The notes under the pieces were generated by a model. It saw nothing but the letters and a program-made list of their open reading frames with translations. It was not told the DNA's origin and did not search any database. Made by a program: the position numbers and the translations under genes. From JBHJHP01 sp042219855 (GTDB lineage: Bacteria > Bacteroidota > Bacteroidia > Bacteroidales > UBA5342), in contig NZ_JBHJHP010000008.1 in assembly GCF_042219855.1 (NCBI RefSeq), forward strand, positions 1 to 64,000: a DNA stretch of 64,000 nucleotides, in the 5' to 3' direction. Below are positions 45,207 through 55,357 of this stretch, piece by piece (the first letter of the stretch is position 1; the number at the start of each line of letters is the position of its first letter).

Positions 45207-46726
45207 TTATTACTCTTTATCTCTTCTCTCATCTTCAGAAATACCCCGTTTGTCCAGCCGAAGCCGTCCTGGTTGTTGTATTCTCCACCACCTCCGGGAA
45301 GTTCCGTATTTACGACGTTATACTTTTCCGTCATTTTTCCGGTTTCAAAGTACACCTTCATATTCAGGCTGAGCCATCTTTCTGCGATTGCTTGTGCCAG
45401 CGTATTGTATCCGTAATTTTTCATGGCTACATAGCCAATCCATTGCAATGGTGCCCAGCCGTTGGGATAATCCCATTGTTGTCCCGGATGTTCTGTTAGT
45501 GTAGTGACAAGTCCTCCGTTTAGCAGAAATGCATTCCGGATATAGTCTGCAGCGCCCTGCGCCTGCTCCGGTGTGGCAATATTAAAGAACAAAGGGAATA
45601 ATCCAGCCAGGGTTTCCTGTTCTGACAATAGGTTTTCTTTAACGTTATAATCAAAAAAATACGCCTTTTGCTTATTCCAGAATACCTTCTGAATTAATGC
45701 CTTCCGTTGTTCTGCCAGTGCTGCATATGCTTCAGATTTCCCGTCAGTGTTTTTTAGCCTGTATGCCTTTGATAAGGTCATTTCCATGTGATAGATCAGG
45801 CAGTTAAGATCTACCGGAAGGTATTGTGTGGTGATGATCTGTTCCAGATGTTCCCCGTCGCTGAACCAGCGTGTGGAGAAGTCCCATCCTGATTCCGCAG
45901 CCGAACGGATGTCTCTGAAGATGGATGAATCGCGACCTGATGCTTCGAATGTTTTCACATCATGCAGATATGATTCCGGGCGTGGTGTGTTTAATTCGTC
46001 ATAATAGCGGTTAAGAATCTTGCCGCGCTTATATTTCACGATTTTATTGCCCGACATCCAGTACGCATATTCTTTTTCTATCTCGGGCAGAAACCGGATA
46101 AGTATGGTTGAATCGTGTTTGGTTTCAGCCAGCAGTTCCACCATCAGTGAAAAAAAAGGCGGCTGCGACCGGCTCAGGTAGTAGGTCCGGTTTCCGTTGG
46201 GAATATGTCCGTATGTATCAATGAGCCATGCGAAATCACTGATCATGTGCTCCATCAGGTCGCTTCTTCCACTGACCTGCAGGCCCAGCATGGTAAAATA
46301 ACTGTCCCAGTAATACATCTCGGTGAACCGGCCTCCGGGGACCACATACGGTTCCGGTAACGCAATACGCGATGAATTCGGGTTTTGTACTTCCGGCTGT
46401 CTCGTCAACGTATTCCACAGCATGGTGATGTGCCGGATCATGGCTGCTGTATCGGCCTGAATGGTATCGAAATACGTGCCCACAAAATGCCTCAGATTGA
46501 ATCCGGGTTGATCTTTTTGATTGTGGTAGAGGATCAGTATAGAATCAGGATCCGTTTTAGCGGGGCAATCGGCAAAGCGTTTCTGGTCGTGAAAAATCTG
46601 TTGGGTCTGAACCGCTTTAAACAGCTCACCATATTTCTGAACAGGATCAACCTGACTGCTTACCGGCCATGCAGTTAGCAAGGTCACAAAGATTATGAGT
46701 GTTATGGTTAATCCTTTGCCGTTCAT
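45203..46726 (-). CDS. treA: Trehalase (GH37)
   Basis: This 507-residue exported enzyme (signal LTITLIIFVTLLTAWPVSSQ) splits trehalose into two glucose molecules. Both GH37 signatures are present: PGGRFTEMYYWDSYF, and QWDYPNGWAPLQWIG near the C terminus. Length is typical of the periplasmic form. It lies in line with the GH13/GH31 pair, separated by about 200 bases with structured repeats, so a shared transcript is uncertain. Confidence 0.96.
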   Translation of the reverse strand: MNGKGLTITLIIFVTLLTAWPVSSQVDPVQKYGELFKAVQTQQIFHDQKRFADCPAKTDPDSILILYHNQKDQPGFNLRHFVGTYFDTIQADTAAMIRHITMLWNTLTRQPEVQNPNSSRIALPEPYVVPGGRFTEMYYWDSYFTMLGLQVSGRSDLMEHMISDFAWLIDTYGHIPNGNRTYYLSRSQPPFFSLMVELLAETKHDSTILIRFLPEIEKEYAYWMSGNKIVKYKRGKILNRYYDELNTPRPESYLHDVKTFEASGRDSSIFRDIRSAAESGWDFSTRWFSDGEHLEQIITTQYLPVDLNCLIYHMEMTLSKAYRLKNTDGKSEAYAALAEQRKALIQKVFWNKQKAYFFDYNVKENLLSEQETLAGLFPLFFNIATPEQAQGAADYIRNAFLLNGGLVTTLTEHPGQQWDYPNGWAPLQWIGYVAMKNYGYNTLAQAIAERWLSLNMKVYFETGKMTEKYNVVNTELPGGGGEYNNQDGFGWTNGVFLKMREEIKSNK

Positions 46727-47221
46727 AGATGTTTAACGGATGATATCTTTAGTTAAACTGTTGTTTTTTTGGGGTGTTCGGAAACTATCAAATTTATGAA
46801 ATTATACCGAACATGAGGAACCCTGAATAAGACAAAACTATGGTTCTTTACGGGGAAATCACAGGAATAAGGATGAAAATGCGTTAAAAACCATTGGAAT
46901 CGTTTCCGCAAACGTTTTCTGAAAATGTGCCAGGGCTTTTGCCCATTCAGGGCAAAGGATCTTTAGACGCATAATTATCTCATGTATTCACCCTGAGTTA
47001 ATGCGATAACGCCGTTGGGGTTATATTTAAAACTGGATTTTGTTAGTTAGGGATGTTTCACTAATCCATTTATTTAAGTCCAAAGGACTTATAGCATTAA
47101 CAAAGGGCAATGCCCTTTGATTAAAGCATAATGTAAACCCGATGCCCTGAAGGGGCAGTAGATCACCTGTCAAACAATAAAGCCGGCATAAGCCGGCTTT
47201 ATATTTTAGGATCATGAAGTT
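46727..47221. other. Gene-free stretch with several short palindromes
   Basis: TAAGTCCAAAGGACTTA (47075-47091), CAAAGGGCAATGCCCTTTG (47101-47119) and an 11-bp-arm hairpin at 47177-47202 sit between the trehalase and M13 genes. The first two look like remnants of host intergenic repeats; the last is probably the M13 gene's terminator. I see no gene. Confidence 0.6.
47177..47202 (-). terminator. Terminator of the M13 peptidase gene
   Basis: ATAAAGCCGGC pairs with GCCGGCTTTAT around ATAA, 20 bases past the M13 stop; a T-rich run follows on the minus strand. Confidence 0.75.
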
Positions 47222-49264
47222 TTACCAGATTTTTGCCCGCATATTCAAAGGAATATACATGGAATCTGCCTCCTGAATATTAAATGCATTAACAAAAGCC
47301 TGAAGGTTTGGCAACGGACCGTTAACCCTGTGTTCACCCAGTGAGTGTACATCTGTTTTTACCCTTCTGAGTTTTTCAGCTTCCCTGATGTTTTGTGCCC
47401 ATATTCTGGCATAGGAAAGAAAAAACCGTTGTTCGGCTGTGAAACCATCAATTGCTTCCGGTTCTGCTTTGCCTTTCAGTGTATTTTCAAAAGCCTGGAA
47501 TGCAATATTCAAACCACCCAGATCGGCAATGTTTTCACCCATAGTCAGCTCACCATTGGCATGAATGGTATCCTGAACAATAAATGAGTCGTAACGCTCT
47601 GCCAGAACTTTTGTCCGCTTTGCAAATTTTTCAGCATCGGCTGGCTGCCACCAGTCATTCAGGTTGCCTGCTTTGTCAAACTGACGTCCCTGATCATCGA
47701 AACCATGCGTCATTTCATGCCCGATCACCACACCGATGGCTCCGTAATTTACAGCATCGTCACCATTCAGGTAGAAGAACGGTGGCTGCAGAATAGCTGC
47801 AGGAAATACAATCTCATTCGCCGACGGATTATAGTACGCATTCACTGTTTGCGGTGTCATGTGCCATTCGTCTTTGTCAACCGGCTTGCCAATTTTATCA
47901 GCCGTATATTTAAAATCCAGCTCATTGGAACGGATGGCATTCTCCACATAACTGTCTTTAGTGACCTTAAGGCCGGAGTAATCTCGCCATTTATTGGGAT
48001 AACCGATTTTTACGTGGATCGCAGCCAGCTTATCCTTTGCTGCAGCCTTTGTGCTGTCACTCATCCAGTCCAGCTGATCGATACGTTCCCCAAAGGCTAT
48101 GCGCAGGTTTTCAACCAGTTTTTCCATGCGTTTTTTGGCTTCCGGCGGGAAGTACTGTGCTACAAAAAGCTGACCGATAGCTTCACCCAGTGCGCCACTT
48201 GTGGCACCCGAAACACGTTTCCAGCGTGGTTCCTGTTCCGGCATACCGGACAATGTTTTACCGTAGAATTCAAAGCTGGCATCAACATAGGCTTTCGGCA
48301 GATACCTGGAAATGTTTCTGAGGAAATGAAGGGTCAGGTAGTCCTTCCATGTGTTCAGTGGTTCAGATCCCAGCATTTTACTCATCTCTGTCAGGTAGTG
48401 AGGCTGCGACACATTGATTTCTTTGGGTTCAGCCACACCCATTGCTGTGAAAAGATTATCCCATTCCATGGCGGGATATTCGGCTTTTAATCCGGCATAA
48501 TCCACTTTGTTATAGGTTGCCTGCGGATCACGGTTCTGCAGCCTGGTATTACTGATCTCTGCCAGTTTGTTTTCCAGTGCGAAAATCTCATCTGCCTTTT
48601 GTTCAGCACCCTTTTCGCTGCTGCCATTCAGCATCCAGATTTCACGGATATAGTTTTTATATGCTGCGCGGATTTTATCAGCGTGTTCTCCTTTATCGGT
48701 ATAATAGTCACGATCCGGCATTCCCAGTCCGTGCTGACTTATTTCGGCGATCATCATGTCACTGTTTTTAGAATCCGGACTGCCGTAAAAATAAAACAGC
48801 GGATAGATCTGAAGTTCCTGCAATTTTCCGATCGCATTAACCAGATCATCTTTGCTGCTGATGTTCTGAATCATATCAAGGTAAGGCTGAACCGGTTTTA
48901 ATCCTGCTGCTTCAATGGCTGCAGTATCCATCCCCGATGCAAAAAAGTCGCCAATCTGTTGTGCGATGGTACCTTCTTTGGCCTGCTCTTTAGCAGCACC
49001 TTCAATGATACCTTTAACCCGTTCCCTGTTTTCTTCGGCCAGCATGTCGAATGCACCGTAGCGGCTTTTGTCATCCGGTAAAGGATTGTTGGCCATCCAG
49101 CCGCCGTTGGTGTACATGTAAAAATTCTGACCCGGAGTGTAGGACAAATCCATATCCTCCTCAGTAAAGTGTGGTTTTTCACCCATGTTTTTATCACCTC
49201 CGTTTTGGCATCCACCCACAATAAGGGCTGTCAGGATGCCTGTCGTGAATAACTTATGTTTCAT
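47222..49264 (-). CDS. M13-family zinc metallopeptidase lipoprotein
   Basis: This 680-residue neprilysin/PepO-type oligopeptidase is attached as a lipoprotein (LFTTGILTALIVGGC). It has the zinc site HEMTH in VVIGHEMTHGFDDQGRQFD, the downstream glutamate in GENIADLGGLNIA, and the substrate-binding NAYYNPSANEIVFPAA. Length and order are typical. It probably degrades peptides in the periplasm or at the surface. The gene is monocistronic. Confidence 0.96.
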   Translation of the reverse strand: MKHKLFTTGILTALIVGGCQNGGDKNMGEKPHFTEEDMDLSYTPGQNFYMYTNGGWMANNPLPDDKSRYGAFDMLAEENRERVKGIIEGAAKEQAKEGTIAQQIGDFFASGMDTAAIEAAGLKPVQPYLDMIQNISSKDDLVNAIGKLQELQIYPLFYFYGSPDSKNSDMMIAEISQHGLGMPDRDYYTDKGEHADKIRAAYKNYIREIWMLNGSSEKGAEQKADEIFALENKLAEISNTRLQNRDPQATYNKVDYAGLKAEYPAMEWDNLFTAMGVAEPKEINVSQPHYLTEMSKMLGSEPLNTWKDYLTLHFLRNISRYLPKAYVDASFEFYGKTLSGMPEQEPRWKRVSGATSGALGEAIGQLFVAQYFPPEAKKRMEKLVENLRIAFGERIDQLDWMSDSTKAAAKDKLAAIHVKIGYPNKWRDYSGLKVTKDSYVENAIRSNELDFKYTADKIGKPVDKDEWHMTPQTVNAYYNPSANEIVFPAAILQPPFFYLNGDDAVNYGAIGVVIGHEMTHGFDDQGRQFDKAGNLNDWWQPADAEKFAKRTKVLAERYDSFIVQDTIHANGELTMGENIADLGGLNIAFQAFENTLKGKAEPEAIDGFTAEQRFFLSYARIWAQNIREAEKLRRVKTDVHSLGEHRVNGPLPNLQAFVNAFNIQEADSMYIPLNMRAKIW

Positions 49265-49520
49265 TATCTTTGTGTGTTTGGTTGTTTTTCAATTCAAAGG
49301 GAACAAAAATAATACTTTTTGTTTGTGGAACTTTCTCACAGAAGTTAAAAACAGTAAACGGAAGCTACATAAGGCTTTAGATCCGGATCATTCTAAGTTT
49401 TATTCTGGGAATTGCCCATTAGCTGTTTCATTTTTTGTACGTTAATGGCGGGAAGATCCACCATATTTGGTCGGTCTGAAAAACTTAGCAGCGTCAATAA
49501 CTGTTGATTATCATTATTTC

Positions 49521-52500
49521 TTAGTGGATAACTACAATCTGTTTTGTTTCAATCACTGCATCATCAACACTTATCCTGCACAGGTAAGTACCGTTGGAGA
49601 ACAAGGCTGTGCCTAAGTCAAAAGTGTACTCTCCGGCGTTTATCGTTTTGTGGAGTGGCATGGATATCAACTGACCGAGTTGGTTAAATACCTCTATTTT
49701 AATAAGCTTTCTACTGTTTAAGTCAAATTTAAATACCACATTATTGTCTGCGGGATTTGGATAGCAGCTAACGAATGCAGGCAGTGTTGGTGGTTTATTC
49801 TGTGTGCCGGTGTTATTGCCATAGATCAATATACCATCAGCCGGAAAAGAGTGTCCATGTGTTGTGGTAAAATCAATATTCCAAACGGATTGTTTCAGGG
49901 TATCCGTAGTGAAAAAGAGGGTGAAGGTAAGTTCATCACTCTCCTGACCCGGCTGTAAATCGCCTATATATACCGAATCGGATCCAAGTACGTTTAGTCC
50001 TGGTCCCGGAGAAAATCGTGCACTTACACCGGACGTTGCAGAGTCACCATAATTTTTAACTTTAAAGGAAACCACACTTTCTTCATCGTCATTAACTGTA
50101 AATGCACTTTGTGATAAATTGTTTGCCGCAATACAGGCCTCCAGCTGAATATGATCTGATATTAAATTAAGTACATGGTTGGTCTGATCTGCTAATTTCT
50201 GTACGCCGCTCATACACGTATCGATGTATGCCAGCACTTTTTCCTTGGTGGCACTGCTGCTGTCCGCAGCCAGTGTAATAATAGTGAGATATGTATTCAG
50301 TCGGTTCATGGCAGAATTGGTATAGTTTGCCACCAGTGTATCATATTCTGTTTCAAAACCCGGTATGGTTTGATGTGCCGGATGAGCTCCGGATAATACC
50401 GGATACATTGCATTTTTAAGTTCTTTTTCATAAGCCAGTTCGGCTTCTCTTAAATCAAACAGTGACTTGACAGCTTCCCACTCCTGATTGTCCGTTATTT
50501 TTGTTCGTATAGATTCAAGTTCAGTGTTAAAGCTGGTGGAACTTTCTTTCAGCCGCAGAGATAACGGATTCGTATACGTTTTCACTGATGTTGATCTCTC
50601 AGCTGTCAGTAATGACGTGTTGTTTAAATTAATGCTCTTCGTCCCATATGGATAATATATTTTGTCGACAGCATCTCTCATTTCCAGCGGCATTAAAAAG
50701 TAGGTTACTGTAGAAATGGTAAGTGCAGTTCCTACCTCAACATACGCGCTTGCTTTAATGTAAAATGCGGCCTGTTCCAGGTAGTTTCCTATTCCGGTGG
50801 GATCAAGGGTGCTTATCCAGTCCAGGATAGCTGCAGTTTGCATCATCAAGGCAGCGGCCGTTCGCAGACCGTCACTGTAAGTATGGACAGTTTCCGTTGC
50901 ACTTTTTTCATCACGTATGAATTCAATTTTCTTTATTATGGCATCTTCCAGCGTACCGGTTTGATCCAGTTTAAGGCTTAACTGTCCGGCTTTCTCAATA
51001 CACATGCCGGTTTGAGCATTAATATATGCCTGCTGTATAAATGGATCTTCGAGTGCCTCAAAAATCATTCCTGCAATTTTATCCCATTTTACTTCCGAAA
51101 AACCATGAATGCCGAAACCGGCGTAGTTCTTCTTTAAAAGCTTCCATCCATCAAGAATTGGTTTAGCTGCCGGATATCCAACCTCGCCGGCAACAAATTT
51201 AACGGTCATATCTACATTATCAATTACCGCCAGTTTTATCAGTTCCCGCATCAGTATCTGTAGTAGCAGGTCATAAAGTTCCTGCGCCCCGCCAGCCGGG
51301 AGTTTTGCAATGGCCTTCAGGAACTTTATGAGATCCATGCCCCAATCGTCGGAATAGTAGATGTATGCAATCAGATCACCAAAGCAATTCATCATGTCAC
51401 TGCCTGTAATGGTTCCGTCTTTAAATAAATCGTATGTAAATTGTTCTACAAGAATAAGTCGTGCCAGACTCTGTGCTTTCTGGTCCGTCATGTACTGATT
51501 CCAGTTATCCATCATATCATAAATCCCGCCAAGACTGTTTTTGTAGGTAAAGTCACCCACATAATTATAGTTGTTAAGATGACCATAGCTTTGCGGAGAT
51601 ATATGTTTGAGGTCATGCATTAATTTGTATTTAAAAGTGAGCAGTGAATCAGGAAATGACAAGCTTGCTGAATTAACCGCCGGACCAATTTCTATGTTTT
51701 GGTTCACTGTAACTTCATGGGCATTGCCATTGGGCTCAAAGATTTGTTTGGATGCCTTAATGATATAATGACCCTGTGCCAGATCCGGAAGTTGAGATAA
51801 ACCGTTATGATCGGTTGTGACCGGTCCTGCAACTTTAATGTTGTTCTGATACAAACTAACGGATACATCTTCGGCTGGCTGTGTATAGTTCAGAGCCAGA
51901 TATTCTTCACTGAAATACACATCGTTAACCTTAAGTTTTAAGGTGCCCTGAGCATCATTATCCACCCCGGATCCTGTTACATTAACTGTATCGACAGGGT
52001 TATAGATATCATCTGAATAGATGAGTATAGCGTCGTTAAAATCTGAAATAAGGTCAGGATTGAACCGGAGTTGAAAGGTTGTCGATTGCCATGGCAGTAT
52101 CAGTTTTGGGAGAGAAGCACTGATGCTGCTGAAAACCGTTGTGTTTTCCGGTTGAATATTTTTTACGGTCAATGGAATATTACTTTTGTTGGCAACTGTA
52201 ATGTATTCATCCGAATAACTGTTGACCCAGACATCTCCGAAACTGATGGATTCAGGTGTCGTTTCTATAACCGGAGAAGAAGAAAAATAGCGAAAGCACA
52301 TTACATAGGACTGCTTGTTGTGCGGTGCATTATCAGGGAGACCGAAAAATGCGATGTATGGGTTGTTATGACTGTCCATTTTAAGGGACGCATTTCCGGA
52401 GGGTGATACATCATCGCAAATTACGTTCCTTTGCCATTGACCGTTATTCTGTGTGTACATTACCGGTTCAGTATCCACCGTAAATATACTGATATCATCG

Positions 52501-53384
52501 TCAGAAGAAATAAAAATGGATAATGGCGTACCAAATCCGCTCATTCCCAGATCATGGACAATCATTTCATCCCAGTTAAAGAAAAAGTAACTTAATTTAC
52601 TGGCTGTAATGTATTTTGTATCGATCAAATTACGGGTAAAGTGTAGATTGTCTTCACTGTCTATGGCTGCATCAAATGTTCTGACGGGTGGTAATAAAGG
52701 AGTTTGAGGTACATATAATCTGTAAACCTTCCAGATTGAAGAATTTCGTTCATACACTATGATAGAATCTAACTTCCCGGAACAAATCACAGGTGTCCCG
52801 TCTTTTTTGTAGAGAAGACGTGATAATAAACAAGAAAAATTATTGTCAACTATTTCCTTGTTCCATCCTGTTCCGTTTTTCTCTGCATATATCAGTTTAT
52901 CCTGTGAAGGGTGTGCATATATCAACCCGACTTTTTCATCCTTATATGTATTTATGTCTGTTTGTATTAATGCGATATCGCGTGTAGTGTCTACTTCTTC
53001 AAAGGTCCATTGGTTATCCGCATACTGTCCGTAGATAATGCTATTTACATTTAGTAATCCGGGATCTCTGTGGAAACAAATATGAAGCCTGTCATTCTGG
53101 TCTATTGCCATTGAGGATTCCGTTCCACTGATGCCAAACGTATCAAGGTTGGTAATATTCCAGCTGCCGTTTTTATTGGTGACATATTTCAGGTCCAGTA
53201 GATCCAGATCCTGGTAAAGAATATGTGCGTTATCATTTTTATCAAGCGCAAGGGATATGTACGATCCTTTTGCTATTCCGGTACTGTCAGCAATCTGGGT
53301 ATTCCAGATCTGACCACTGGCGTTTAAAACAAATCCGAACAGTAAAATTCCCAGGGAAGGAAAACGAAGCAGAGACCTGCACAT
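49521..53384 (-). CDS. Large T9SS-secreted multidomain protein, 1287 residues
   Basis: A signal peptide (residues 1-24) is followed by a propeller-like region with repeated DxxNDxHI-type turns (DKNDNAHILYQD, DQNDRLHICFH), up to about residue 370. A choice-of-anchor/ASPM-like beta domain (FGDVWVNSYSDEYITVANKS) lies at about 378-475. Next are a carboxypeptidase-like domain, a long helical middle (about 600-1090), and a CARDB-like beta domain. The C-terminal type A sorting domain (SCYPNPADNNVVFKFDL; FSNGTYLCRISVDD) completes the protein. No catalytic motif is evident. It could bind surfaces or partners outside the cell. It lies beside, but is not clearly part of, the fructan locus. Confidence 0.85.
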   Translation of the reverse strand: MCRSLLRFPSLGILLFGFVLNASGQIWNTQIADSTGIAKGSYISLALDKNDNAHILYQDLDLLDLKYVTNKNGSWNITNLDTFGISGTESSMAIDQNDRLHICFHRDPGLLNVNSIIYGQYADNQWTFEEVDTTRDIALIQTDINTYKDEKVGLIYAHPSQDKLIYAEKNGTGWNKEIVDNNFSCLLSRLLYKKDGTPVICSGKLDSIIVYERNSSIWKVYRLYVPQTPLLPPVRTFDAAIDSEDNLHFTRNLIDTKYITASKLSYFFFNWDEMIVHDLGMSGFGTPLSIFISSDDDISIFTVDTEPVMYTQNNGQWQRNVICDDVSPSGNASLKMDSHNNPYIAFFGLPDNAPHNKQSYVMCFRYFSSSPVIETTPESISFGDVWVNSYSDEYITVANKSNIPLTVKNIQPENTTVFSSISASLPKLILPWQSTTFQLRFNPDLISDFNDAILIYSDDIYNPVDTVNVTGSGVDNDAQGTLKLKVNDVYFSEEYLALNYTQPAEDVSVSLYQNNIKVAGPVTTDHNGLSQLPDLAQGHYIIKASKQIFEPNGNAHEVTVNQNIEIGPAVNSASLSFPDSLLTFKYKLMHDLKHISPQSYGHLNNYNYVGDFTYKNSLGGIYDMMDNWNQYMTDQKAQSLARLILVEQFTYDLFKDGTITGSDMMNCFGDLIAYIYYSDDWGMDLIKFLKAIAKLPAGGAQELYDLLLQILMRELIKLAVIDNVDMTVKFVAGEVGYPAAKPILDGWKLLKKNYAGFGIHGFSEVKWDKIAGMIFEALEDPFIQQAYINAQTGMCIEKAGQLSLKLDQTGTLEDAIIKKIEFIRDEKSATETVHTYSDGLRTAAALMMQTAAILDWISTLDPTGIGNYLEQAAFYIKASAYVEVGTALTISTVTYFLMPLEMRDAVDKIYYPYGTKSINLNNTSLLTAERSTSVKTYTNPLSLRLKESSTSFNTELESIRTKITDNQEWEAVKSLFDLREAELAYEKELKNAMYPVLSGAHPAHQTIPGFETEYDTLVANYTNSAMNRLNTYLTIITLAADSSSATKEKVLAYIDTCMSGVQKLADQTNHVLNLISDHIQLEACIAANNLSQSAFTVNDDEESVVSFKVKNYGDSATSGVSARFSPGPGLNVLGSDSVYIGDLQPGQESDELTFTLFFTTDTLKQSVWNIDFTTTHGHSFPADGILIYGNNTGTQNKPPTLPAFVSCYPNPADNNVVFKFDLNSRKLIKIEVFNQLGQLISMPLHKTINAGEYTFDLGTALFSNGTYLCRISVDDAVIETKQIVVIH

Positions 53385-53621
53385 GGTGAGTAAATTTGAG
53401 GTTATTTATTTGAACTGAAAAGTATGGGGAGAGGACTATCTGCTAGTCAGGAACATCCATTATAAATTTACGTAAATTTGATTACCCGAACCCAAAATCC
53501 CTGTTACAATTATGTATAATCAACTTTTCAATTATCCCTCCCGTGCTTATAATGTTCATTTTCAGTGTGGTTAGCTGAAATTACTAGTAGAAAAAGTTCA
53601 GGAATATTCATGTTCAGGCCT

Positions 53622-55202
53622 TTACCAGATACTTTTCAGACGGATGGCTTCAAACTGCGTAACTTTTATATCTGAACCGGAGACTTTATACAGATCGTAT
53701 GGTTGTGAAGGGAACATTATTTCAGTCATCACAAGCTCTCCCTCGTTGATGAATACTTCTATACTGGAGACATCGAGTAATATATGCAGTTTTATTTTTG
53801 AATTGTTAATACTGAATGGTGCGATATGGTTGCCCGTAAATTCATTTGAAAAAGATACATCGCCTGATTTGTCCCGGTTGATATAGAACTGCTGTTGTTT
53901 TGCATTATAACCCAAAATCAGTTGTTGTTTAAAATCGTTGGATAAGGTCAGCGAGAAATCTTTAAGGTTTTCTGTTTTACTTTCGACCGTGATGATAAGT
54001 TCCTGCGGACTGGAACGGAAAGGCAGATGCCCTGAATAATTTCCTTTTTTATTTGGTTTCAGATCGGATACAATTTCGAGCTTTTCCTGAATGTTCTTTA
54101 TTTCCCTGACCGGATTGGACAGTATCCTGTAATTTCCGTTTTCCTTTTTCAGCGTCAGTGTTCTGGGGAAGGTCATGGCGCTGCGCCATTTTTCAGTGGG
54201 GACTATCTGACTATACTGCCAGTTACTCATCCAGCCCATAAATATTCTGCGGCCATCGGACTTTGGAATATCCGACCAGGTCACACCGGCATAATCATCT
54301 TTTCCGTAATCAATCCAGAAAAGCTCTTTGTTCTCATTGGTGAATGTGTGCCCATCAAATTCACCCACAAAATACTGCGTGCCGGAACCGCCATTGGGCG
54401 CACCCGGATTGATGTTGACAATCAGTACCCATTTCTCCTCGTTGTTGTCTGACTTTAATGGAAACAGATCCGGACATTCCCAGACACCGCCATAGGATGC
54501 GATATCGGAACGGAAATCACTTTCGTGCTGCCATGATTTCATGTCTTTTGAGGAATAAAAACTAATGTGGTCTTTCACCGCCAGGGTCATGATCCATTTT
54601 TTATCCGGCTCATACCAGAACACTTTTGGATCCCGAAAATCAATAATTCCAGGATTTTTTAAAACCTGATTATGTGCATATTTTGTCCACGTTCTGCCTT
54701 TATCAAGGCTGTAAGCAATGGCCTGCGTCTGGTAGTCTTTTCTGCCCTGTTCAGCACCAACCGGATCATGATACGTATAAATAGCTACCATGGGTGGAAT
54801 ATTATCATTGCCAAAACCGGTGGTATTATTCCAGTCGATGACTGCACTTCCTGAAAAGATATATCCCAGGCTATCAGGATAGAGGGCAATGGGTAAATGT
54901 TGCCAGTGAACCAGATCGGTGCTTACGGCATGCCCCCAGTGCATGGGGCCCCAAACGGTGCTGTCCGGATAGTACTGGTAAAACAGATGGTATTCTCCGT
55001 CATAATACACCATGCCATTCGGATCATTCATCCACATGGAATCGGGCGAGAAATGAAATTGTGGCCGGTATGGTTCCTGGTAATATAATTCCACAGCTGC
55101 ATCCATCATCTTCTGACCGGCCTTGTTTTTCTTTGAACTACAACCGGAAATTAAACCTGCAAGTAAAAATAAGTTGATCAGGATCGTGAATGCATGTTTC
55201 AT
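53622..55202 (-). CDS. GH32 fructan/sucrose hydrolase lipoprotein
   Basis: This 526-residue lipoprotein (LINLFLLAGLISGC) has the GH32 five-bladed propeller: WMNDPNGMVYYDGEYHLFYQ (nucleophile Asp), FRDPKVFWY (transition-state Asp) and WECPDLFPL (acid/base Glu), plus a C-terminal beta-sandwich (VFINEGELVMTEIMFP). The family releases fructose from levan, inulin or sucrose. It follows the SusD gene by 155 bases on the same strand and completes a compact polysaccharide utilisation locus. Endo versus exo mode is not decided. Confidence 0.96.
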   Translation of the reverse strand: MKHAFTILINLFLLAGLISGCSSKKNKAGQKMMDAAVELYYQEPYRPQFHFSPDSMWMNDPNGMVYYDGEYHLFYQYYPDSTVWGPMHWGHAVSTDLVHWQHLPIALYPDSLGYIFSGSAVIDWNNTTGFGNDNIPPMVAIYTYHDPVGAEQGRKDYQTQAIAYSLDKGRTWTKYAHNQVLKNPGIIDFRDPKVFWYEPDKKWIMTLAVKDHISFYSSKDMKSWQHESDFRSDIASYGGVWECPDLFPLKSDNNEEKWVLIVNINPGAPNGGSGTQYFVGEFDGHTFTNENKELFWIDYGKDDYAGVTWSDIPKSDGRRIFMGWMSNWQYSQIVPTEKWRSAMTFPRTLTLKKENGNYRILSNPVREIKNIQEKLEIVSDLKPNKKGNYSGHLPFRSSPQELIITVESKTENLKDFSLTLSNDFKQQLILGYNAKQQQFYINRDKSGDVSFSNEFTGNHIAPFSINNSKIKLHILLDVSSIEVFINEGELVMTEIMFPSQPYDLYKVSGSDIKVTQFEAIRLKSIW

Positions 55203-55300
55203 TTGTCGTCAATTTTGTTTCGGGTCAGAAATTTAGCGAAAATTTCGCACAATGATGAAATCTGTTTTCATATGGCCTTATAGTTCTTCTAATACTTCTG

Positions 55301-55335
55301 TATAAAAAGGGAGGCTACACTGTGTGTAACCTCCC
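55301..55335 (-). terminator. Terminator after susD
   Basis: On the minus strand GGGAGG...CCTCCC arms (55309-55335), with inner TACAC/GTGTA pairing, are followed by TTTTTATA. It lies 22 bases past the susD stop, so GH32 may be reached by read-through or its own promoter. Confidence 0.8.
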
Positions 55336-55357
55336 GACCTGATTGTTTGTGTGTTTC

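Noticed and set aside
41371..46726. Canonical starch polysaccharide utilisation locus
   Set aside because: The enzymes are right, but no SusC/SusD or regulator lies beside them; the SusCD pair in the window belongs to the GH32 gene.
47705..48490. 261-codon plus-strand frame opposite the M13 peptidase
   Set aside because: It lies entirely antisense to a gene with clear catalytic motifs and has no recognisable domain, so it is taken as a shadow frame.
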